Shown here: positions 27,701 to 35,000 of the stretch, piece after piece | Layout: the number at the start of each line of letters is the position of its first letter | Numbering within the stretch: position 1 is the first letter of the stretch | Assembly: GCF_014195535.1 (NCBI RefSeq) | Contig: NZ_JACIBY010000004.1 | Location: 347,945-411,944 of the forward strand | Origin: Runella defluvii | GTDB taxonomy: Bacteria > Bacteroidota > Bacteroidia > Cytophagales > Spirosomataceae | Reading direction: 5' to 3' | Length of the DNA: 64,000 nt | The notes under the pieces: generated by a model | The model's input: only the letters and a program-made list of their open reading frames with translations | The model's database searches: none | Told to the model about the DNA's origin: nothing | Program-made: the position numbers and the translations under genes

Positions 27701-30700
27701 TGAACATAGCCTATTCTGTAATTGACGGCAATTTTTCAGGCTCTCTGGGCGGCGGAATTAGCTTTCAATCATTGACTGCCGGAGTAATTCCCGCCTCAAA
27801 CATTACTCATTCTACCATTTCAAATAACGTATCCAAATTTGGAGCGGGACTGCATAGTCAGGGAACAAACCTGAGCATGACAAATTGCCTTGTTATCGGC
27901 AATACTTCGTCCGGCTCTGACCCTACAGGAGGCGCAGGTGGGTTGGAAAACGTGGCATATATTAATAATGCCACAGCCACTTTAATCAACTGTTCCTTCC
28001 AAAACAATAAACATACTTCAGGCAGCGACCCTACTGGCGACGATATTTATTCAGGTAATTTCGGCGGGGTGCAATCCACCGTTAATTTAAAAAACACCAT
28101 CATTAATGGCAGCACAACCACTTCAACGCCTAATGCCCGTGTTTACACTGATGGTGCTATTGCTGCGATGGGTAAAATTGTCTCACAGGGCAACAACCTT
28201 GACAGCGATGGCACGAGTGGATTTACCAACGGTGTCAATGGTGATTTGGTCAACGTCAATCCATTGTTTGTATCGGCTACGGATGCAAGGTTACAAGCCT
28301 GTTCACCCGCTATTAATGCTGGCGATCCTTCCACTACCTCGGCTACGGTGGGAAATGTGGATTTGGGAGGAAATTCACGATTTTATAACAACGAAAGGAT
28401 AGACATGGGTGCGTACGAGTACCAATCTACCCCACCTGCGGCAATTACTCCGACAGTGAGCAGTTCTAATCCTACCACTTGCGGAGGTGTTGAAGGTAGC
28501 ATTACGTTGAGCGGATTTTTGGCCAATACCATTTATTCGGTTACGTACAAAAAGAACAATGTGGCGATTTCGGCGGCTAATTTTACTTCAAATAGCAGCG
28601 GAGTTATTACCTTGACGGGCTTAGGGGTAGGAAGCTATACCGATATTGTGGCCACGTACGGAGTTTGCGTTAGCAATGCGGTGACGGCAACTCTTGAAGA
28701 CCCAGCCAAGCCAAGCCTGACACTAGGAACCATTCCTGCTATCTGCGCTAGTTCCACGACTTTTTCGATTCCATACAACAATCCCACGGATTCACCCAAT
28801 AAATATACCATTACGGGAATGGGCATCACCACGGTGAGCGACGGTGATTTGACCAGTCCTATCACGGTGCAGTTGAACGGCCCTTCTTCGGGGAGTTTGA
28901 TTTCTTTTACGCTTACGGTGAAAAATTCAACGACTACGTGTGTTTCAAACAGTATTCAAGGCAGTGTGACAGTTGACCCCGTGAGCGCAGGCGGCAGCAT
29001 TGCAGGTTCGGCCACGGTGTGTTCGGGGACAAATAGCACCACATTGACTTTATCGGGTCAGGTGGGTGCAATCCAAAAATGGCAATCGTCGTTGAGTTCA
29101 GATTTTAGCGGAGCGGTAGATATTGCTAATACGACGACGGAGTTGACAGCGAGCAACTTAACGCAAACGACCTATTACCGCGCTATTGTAAAAAACGGGG
29201 TTTGTTCGGAAGCGATTTCATCTTCGGCGACGGTAACGGTTGACCCTGTGAGCGCAGGCGGCAGCATTGCTGGCTCGGCCACGGTCTGTTCGGGGACAAA
29301 TAGCACCACATTGACTTTATCGGGTCAGGTGGGTGCAATCCAAAAATGGCAATCGTCGTTGAGTTCAGATTTTAGCGGAGCGGTAGATATTGCTAATACG
29401 ACAACGGAGTTGACAGCGAGCAACTTAACGCAAACGACCTATTACCGCGCTATTGTAAAAAGCGGGGTATGTTCGCAAGCGAATTCAACTTCGGTAACCG
29501 TGACAGTTGACCCCGTGAGCGTCGGCGGTAGCATTTCAGGTTCGGTGACGGTTTGTTCGGGGACGAACAGCACAGTATTGACTTTATCGGGTCAGGTGGG
29601 TGCAATCCAAAAATGGCAATCATCGTTGAGTTCAGATTTTAGCGGGGCGGTGGATATATCAAACACGACGACAGAGTTGACAGCGAGCAATTTAACACAG
29701 CCGACTTACTACCGCGCTATTGTAAAAAGTGGGGTATGTTCGGAAGCGTTTTCATCTTCGGCAATGGTGACAGTTGACCCTGTGAGCGTCGGCGGTAGCA
29801 TTGCAGGTTTGGCCACGGTTTGTTCGGGGGCGAATAGCACCACATTGACTTTATCGGGTCACGTGGGTACAATCCAAAAATGGCAATCGTCGTTGAGTTC
29901 AGATTTTAGCGGGGCGTTGGATATTGCTAACACGACGACGGAATTGATAGCGAGCAATTTAACGCAAACGACCTATTACCGAGCTATTGTAAAAAGTGGG
30001 GTATGTTCGCAAGCCATTTCGATGACGGCGAGGATACAAGTCCAAATGAAACCAACCATCACGTTAACGACATTACAACAAACCCTAAACGAAGGCAACG
30101 CTCAAACTTTCTGTGATACAGATGCGAATCCTATTAACGGTTTACAGTTTACGGTTTCGGGTTTGTGTGTGGTGGGCAATCCCGTTTGGCGGGTACAAGT
30201 GGGAAGCAATGGGTGGAGCGCATGGTCACCCAATGCTCCAGTTTCCCAATTGTCTAATAACCAATCCCACCGCTACCAAGCAGCTTGTGATGCGAGTTGC
30301 CCCGTGACGTACACGAGTCCGATTGAGTTGACGATAAATTACCGTGCATCGACGCCACAAAATGTGTCGCTAGTTGCTGATGGGGTGGGTGTAGCAGTAG
30401 GTGAGACGAAAGAAGTATGTAATATTGAAGGCAATGCGATAACTTTTAATGCGACCTGTGGATTGGGAGAAATCCTGCTTTATTCGGTGGATGGAGCCGA
30501 GTACAGCAGCACGCTTCCAGTACAGTTGGTGGATGGTCAGTACCACAATTACCGCGTACGTTGCCGCAAGTCGGATGGGACGGTTTCCTGTGTGGAGACC
30601 GAATCTGGGGTGATGCGTTTGCGAATCGTGAGCAGTTCGTTGGTGGCTCCCGTGGCGAGCCTGAACGTAACAAGCGGCTGCGGCAGCCCCGTGTCGTTTA

Positions 30701-32034
30701 GTGGCACGGCCAACTGCGGAGCGCTGACGACAATTTGGTACAATGCGTTGACAAACGTAGCGTTGTCGTCTTTGCCCAATCAAACACCTACGGAGACGAG
30801 TTCATATTACGCCCGATGCCAAGCGGGAGGGGGTTGTTTGAGTGAAAAGAGCAACGTGGTGACTTATACAGTGATACCTCTTGGGGTCGCGCCTGCGGTG
30901 ACCGTTTCGCAAGAGATAGTATGTACGGGCACGACGGTGAGAATCTCGGCCAACTGCCCCGCAGGCAGTCAAACGTTCTGGAACACTGGGGTAACGGCCT
31001 CAAGTTTTGAGGTATCGTTCAGCAACGTGACCAAGCAGAGTTACTGGGCAAAGTGTCTTTTTGAAGGCGGTTGTCAAAGTGCGGAAAGCGTTCGCAAAGA
31101 TGTTTACTGGAACGCGTTTGTGGTGACGTTAATCAACATTGGTGAATCTAAATCGGCAGTGAAGGTAAACAACCGTTCGGCATGGACAAGCCAATTCATC
31201 ACCCGTGATGGCGGCCCCGAATTGGAACAAAGTACGCAAATAAACCCAACTTTGTATTACGTAGAAAATACCAACAAAATGGCACCTCGTTACTGGACCA
31301 TCAACGTGGATGCCTGTGCGTTGGGGACAAACGGCTCATTGACGTTTGACATGTTGGCGACGCCCGAAATGGGTGTGCTTCGTTCGTTCAACACGCACGA
31401 GAACAACGCGCCTTACTTTATGTACGCCAACCGCGAAGGCTGGACAGAATTGTACGCGCAAAACCACCCCGCCTACGGTTTTTACCAAGACAACGGCGCA
31501 GGCGCTAACGTATATGACGCAGGTTTACCGAAGGGTTTGTATAAACTAGGGATTCGTTACTGGGATCAAAAAGGTTGGGGCAGCATTTATCCTTCGACGC
31601 GGAAAGCACAAGGCAACGTGTTGGCCTATCAAGAGTATTGGTTCAGAATCCAGTCGAAAGACGGGGTAGGTGTGGGAGCAGCGAGAGAAGGGGCAAATGG
31701 CAAGGAGCAAGAGGCAAAAAGCAAGTGGCAAGGAGCAAATGGGCAAGGGTCGGATAACGGAAAACAGATAACTGATAACGGAGCCTTCGCCACGGTTCTC
31801 CCCAATCCTGTTACGCATACGCTCCGCTTGAACGTGCAAGATAGCAAGGGGCAAGTGGTGCAAACTACATTAACCGATGCCGCAGGGCGTGACGTTTTAA
31901 GCCGCCAGTTTGTGCCCGAAACCAACACCCACCAAGAGGAGTTTGGGGTGAGTGCGTTACCGACGGGGATGTATTTCTTGAAGGTCAGTACGGCCGAGAA
32001 ACAAGCGACGTTGAAGGTGGTGAAGGTAGAGTAG
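24772..32034 (+). CDS. G3: giant T9SS-exported protein, two beta-helix modules around a glycine-rich domain
   Basis: 2420 residues from the ATG at 24772, chosen because the paralogue G5 starts at the equivalent MNTRTLPYSLFRL; a longer frame would overlap the lipoprotein gene. Signal peptide ~1-31. Beta-helix module 1 at ~40-373, glycine-rich domain ~382-613, Ig-like module ~615-710 (as in G1 and G7), beta-helix module 2 ~717-1220 with longer rungs, a linker domain ~1222-1400 (TYKKNNVAI, ATLEDPAKPSL), then four 89-residue repeats (~1401-1756). The family C-terminal region (~1759-2303), heptamer linker and sorting domain (~2338-2420) end it. Placing the glycine-rich domain between helices rather than at the N-terminus, as in G1 and G7, shows module shuffling. 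Likely operon: lipoprotein, G3, G4. Confidence 0.94.
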   Translation: MNTRTLPYSLFRLGLVCFWLTVLLFPQTTFAKTYPAPCNNIFYVKANATGANNGSSWADAYTSLQDALAVACSGAQIWVAAGTYKPTADPSGNTSPADPRTKTFVMKNGVAIYGGFPNSGTPVMANRNVLANPTILSGDIGNSGVDTDNSYRVINNTFTSGSPLDNTAILDGVIVEKGYADGNFPLALGGGMWNSYASPKVQNCVFRNNFAVAGGGMFNDNSSSTVAGCLFFNNTCTASGAGISNGGGTALVKILNCTFYGNTGSVTIANERSETSIINSIIWGNSGGISNGLVSYSIVQGGFFGMNNTNVDPRFVNAAGGDFRLQQYSPAIDAGIDTDAPTTDLTGNVRPFNATGINKADMGAYEYQSTYDFCATYDNTTGEVLNISTSVPNRLANVSVWRACGLSKVRITAKGAVGGPGGNSEEVPGGAGATMIGEFILLSGQILQAVAGASGARECGGGGSGVQISGGNLLILAGAGGGGTFGGSVGKPGQITTGSGNGGSGNINTGGGGGGFYSGGGGAYRDGSFSGGGGGFAATGGFYSVSGFFGGGGFGAGGSFYNGAGGGGGYDGGSGTSYGTGANGGGSYNIGSNQNNTAGANNAGGQVIIEYLGTATLSATVTPTELTCTSPSQGSISIDLTGDLNGNTSGGVEYAIVSGNSFTGTPTFADVTADPFNVTSGTGTMTGTYTVRIRLKYNPDIFVDRNYSIGPRPCNCTFYVKENASGANNGSSWADAYTSLQDALAVACSGAQIWVAKGTYKPDQGVGYTPGNRSHSFSMKNGVAIYGGFAGNEAANYDLSLRNFTTNETLLSGDIDGTPDVVTGSGSTLSITGNDGNSYHVISNVNNQLINGVILSGFTVTGGNATQTGTPNGLGFSGGGMLNRADGAGKTCNITINNCTFRGNNALATGGGIYSKLANGGTMYLQLNKCTIKQNTAQNSGGGIANSSNLDINRCTISENRVFSFGGGMANDNGGTLNIAYSVIDGNFSGSLGGGISFQSLTAGVIPASNITHSTISNNVSKFGAGLHSQGTNLSMTNCLVIGNTSSGSDPTGGAGGLENVAYINNATATLINCSFQNNKHTSGSDPTGDDIYSGNFGGVQSTVNLKNTIINGSTTTSTPNARVYTDGAIAAMGKIVSQGNNLDSDGTSGFTNGVNGDLVNVNPLFVSATDARLQACSPAINAGDPSTTSATVGNVDLGGNSRFYNNERIDMGAYEYQSTPPAAITPTVSSSNPTTCGGVEGSITLSGFLANTIYSVTYKKNNVAISAANFTSNSSGVITLTGLGVGSYTDIVATYGVCVSNAVTATLEDPAKPSLTLGTIPAICASSTTFSIPYNNPTDSPNKYTITGMGITTVSDGDLTSPITVQLNGPSSGSLISFTLTVKNSTTTCVSNSIQGSVTVDPVSAGGSIAGSATVCSGTNSTTLTLSGQVGAIQKWQSSLSSDFSGAVDIANTTTELTASNLTQTTYYRAIVKNGVCSEAISSSATVTVDPVSAGGSIAGSATVCSGTNSTTLTLSGQVGAIQKWQSSLSSDFSGAVDIANTTTELTASNLTQTTYYRAIVKSGVCSQANSTSVTVTVDPVSVGGSISGSVTVCSGTNSTVLTLSGQVGAIQKWQSSLSSDFSGAVDISNTTTELTASNLTQPTYYRAIVKSGVCSEAFSSSAMVTVDPVSVGGSIAGLATVCSGANSTTLTLSGHVGTIQKWQSSLSSDFSGALDIANTTTELIASNLTQTTYYRAIVKSGVCSQAISMTARIQVQMKPTITLTTLQQTLNEGNAQTFCDTDANPINGLQFTVSGLCVVGNPVWRVQVGSNGWSAWSPNAPVSQLSNNQSHRYQAACDASCPVTYTSPIELTINYRASTPQNVSLVADGVGVAVGETKEVCNIEGNAITFNATCGLGEILLYSVDGAEYSSTLPVQLVDGQYHNYRVRCRKSDGTVSCVETESGVMRLRIVSSSLVAPVASLNVTSGCGSPVSFSGTANCGALTTIWYNALTNVALSSLPNQTPTETSSYYARCQAGGGCLSEKSNVVTYTVIPLGVAPAVTVSQEIVCTGTTVRISANCPAGSQTFWNTGVTASSFEVSFSNVTKQSYWAKCLFEGGCQSAESVRKDVYWNAFVVTLINIGESKSAVKVNNRSAWTSQFITRDGGPELEQSTQINPTLYYVENTNKMAPRYWTINVDACALGTNGSLTFDMLATPEMGVLRSFNTHENNAPYFMYANREGWTELYAQNHPAYGFYQDNGAGANVYDAGLPKGLYKLGIRYWDQKGWGSIYPSTRKAQGNVLAYQEYWFRIQSKDGVGVGAAREGANGKEQEAKSKWQGANGQGSDNGKQITDNGAFATVLPNPVTHTLRLNVQDSKGQVVQTTLTDAAGRDVLSRQFVPETNTHQEEFGVSALPTGMYFLKVSTAEKQATLKVVKVE
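28972..30039 (+). repeat. Four tandem 267-bp coding repeats in G3
   Basis: Units begin at 28972, 29239, 29506 and 29773. Each codes 89 residues with VDPVS(A/V)GGSI, TVCSG, LTLSGQVG, IQKWQSSLSSDFSGA and YYRAIVK. The first two are almost identical at base level. G5 carries six such units. Confidence 0.92.
31693..31780 (+). repeat. Heptanucleotide linker tract in G3
   Basis: Eight GCAARRR-type units with one extra G before the last, then four GATAACN units (31753-31780). The extra base keeps the frame (8 x 7 + 1 is divisible by 3). Confidence 0.88.
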
Positions 32035-32078
32035 AAGTCAAAAAGAGCTAAAAAAGGTAGTGAACAACAATTTGTGGT

Positions 32079-35000
32079 ATGAAAAACATCGTCTTGATTT
32101 TTGTAATTTGGGTTAGTATAATAAATGTTTGCCGTGCGACTACTTTTACGGTAAGCAATACCAACGACACTGGAGTAGGCTCTTTGCGGCAGGCCATCTT
32201 TGATGCCAATGCGGACGGAAGCGCAACGGCGGCGAGCCCCCACCAGATTAATTTTACCGTGCCTAATGGCTCAACCATTACGGTAATTAGCCCATTTTTG
32301 GTGATTACCAACCATGTTAGTATCAATGGTTTAGGGGTGAATAATCTGACAATTAGTGGCGGGGGTATTTCTCGCATTTTTTGGATACAAAATGGAACGA
32401 TAACGATTCAAAATCTGACGCTGGCGAACGGCTATGCCAAAGGTGGCAATGGTGATGGAGGTGGAATGGGGGCAGGTGGAGCCATTTTTATGCACGAGGG
32501 AAGAGAAGGAGGGAGTGGAAGTATTAATTTGAGGTTGATCAATGTTAACCTTATCAACAATAAGGCTCAGGGGGGGGATTACGCAGATCTGCTTGGTGGC
32601 GGCGGTATGGGAGGGAATGGTGGAAGAAACATGACCAATATTAATGGTGGTGGCGGTGGTGTACTTGGTAATGGTAGTATAGCGGGTGGCAGTGTAACAG
32701 ACGCGAGTGGGAGTACGCCTGGTTCGAACGGGGGAGTGCCTATTTTTGGCAATGGTGGTCGGGTTATTACATTAGGTATTGCTGGTTTTGGTGGCGGAGG
32801 AGGTAGTGGTGTTGACAATGTTGCTGGTTTTGGTGGCGGAGGGGGTAGTGGTGTTGACAATGTTGCTGGTTTTGGTGGTGGTGGTGGTAATGGTGTTAAC
32901 AATGTTGCTGGTTTTGGTGGTGGTGGTGGTGCTCTGGCTCTTGCTGGCTTTGGTGGTGGTAATAATAACGGAGGTGGAATGGGGGCAGGTGGAGCTATTT
33001 TTGTAACCAGTGGTCGGTTGAATCTAATGAGCGTTAGTTTTAATAATAATGCCGCTACCCGAGGTAACAATGGTGCTAAGGGGTATGGCGGAGCACTTTT
33101 TGTTTTCAACAAAGCAGATAACGGGGGGAATGCTGCTCCAGGTTCAACCAATGATCCATTCGTTAGTATGTGCAATGTGACTTTTAGTGGCAACTCTGCG
33201 GATGATGATAATGGGAGCAGGAACATAAACGATGACAACATTTACGCAAGTAATATGGCCAGTTTGAGCCTAGGACTTAACGGAACTGGAACTATTACCA
33301 GTAACGTAACGACCGTCTGTGCAGGAGAAAGCATTCAGCTTAGTTTTACGTCTTCTTCGGGTATTGCTCCTTTTGATATTGTGGTCAATGGCGTCACATA
33401 CAATGGTGTCACAAGTGGTAGTGTATTTGCTACCTTGACCGAAGGTACTGATTTTACGGGCACGACTAGCTTTAACCTCACCCAAATCACGGATGCTACT
33501 GGTTGTGCCATTAGCGGTTTGGCTCAAACTACCACAGTGAATGTCAATACGGTAGATGCAGGTAGTGTCGGAGGAAGTCAAGAGGTTTGTGTTGGAGTAG
33601 ATCCACAAGCGTTTACCTCCGTAACCGCAGGAACTGGAACGGGCACCATTACCTACCGTTGGGAGCAAAGCACCACTAATTGTAACGGTGTTTTTACTCC
33701 AATACCGAACACCAATAGCGCAACGTACGATCCTGCTAGTCCCACCCAAACGACTCACTACCGTCGGGTGACAATTTCCACCTTAAATGGGGTTGTGTGT
33801 GAAAAGAGTAGCAATTGTGTGGATGTTACACCCGACATCGTGCCGCCGAGCGTCACCTGTCCTGCTACTCAAACGCTGGCACTAGGGACGAACTGCTCAG
33901 CCATTTTACCAGCCTACACAAGTTTGGCAGTTGCTTCGGACAATTGTGGGATAAAAAGTGTGATACAATCACCACAAGTAGGAACTGTTATCTCGGGGGC
34001 TAGTACTGTGATAATTAGGGTAACAGACAATAGGAACAATAGTGCTTCTTGTTCTTTTACAGTGGTGGTAGTGGACAATACGCCTCCCAACGTTACTTGT
34101 CCAAATACGCAAACATTGTCATTGGATGCCAACTGCTCCGCTACTTTACCTGATTATAGTAGTTTGGTAACTCGCTCTGACAATTGTGGGATAAAAAGTG
34201 TGACACAATCGCCAGCAGCAGGAACAATAGTATCTGGTGCGGGCAACATGACTGTTACCATCACAGTAACAGATAACAGCGATAATGTGAGTACCTGTAC
34301 TTTTACGGTAAATACAACGGATGTTACCCCGCCAAGTCTTAGCTGTCCAGCTACCCAAACGCTAGAGTTGGGGGCAAACTGTTCAGCTATTCTGCCAGAC
34401 TACAGGAATTTGGCGACAGCCTCCGACTTTTGTGGGATGCAAGGGGTGGTTCAAAGCCCGTCGGCGGGGACAAATGTTTCGGGTGTTGGCACAATGACCG
34501 TCACAATCAGGGCCACTGATATTAATGGTAACTTTACTGACTGTACTTTTACGGTGAATGTAGTAGATAATACCGCCCCAACGATTACGTGCCCCGCCAA
34601 TATATCGGTGAATAGCACCGCAGGTCAGTGCGGAGCGGTAGTAACGTACATGGCTCCTGTAGGCAGTGACAATTGTTCAGGCGTCGTGACGACTCAAATT
34701 GCAGGCTTGGCCTCGGGGGCTACCTTCCCCGTGGGAGTAACGACAAACACGTTTCGAGTAACGGATGGGAATAACCAAACGGCGGAGTGTTCGTTTACGG
34801 TGACGGTGGTCGATGCCGAAGCGCCTAAGATTACGTGTCCCGCCAATATTACGATGAATAACACAACAGGTCAGTGCGGGGCGGTAGTGACGTACACGGC
34901 TCCTGTAGGCAGTGACAATTGTTCAGGCGCTGTCACGACGCAGATAGCAGGCTTGGCTTCGGGTGCGACCTTCCCCGTGGGAGTGACGACAAACACGTTT

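Noticed and set aside
32579-33241. Long open frame on the minus strand, rich in proline and leucine
   Set aside because: It is the complement of the glycine-rich part of G4; low-complexity GGN codons read backwards give open Pro/Ala frames. Similar minus-strand frames lie opposite the FG-GAP and HYR arrays (for example 19945-20538) and have no signal or family features.
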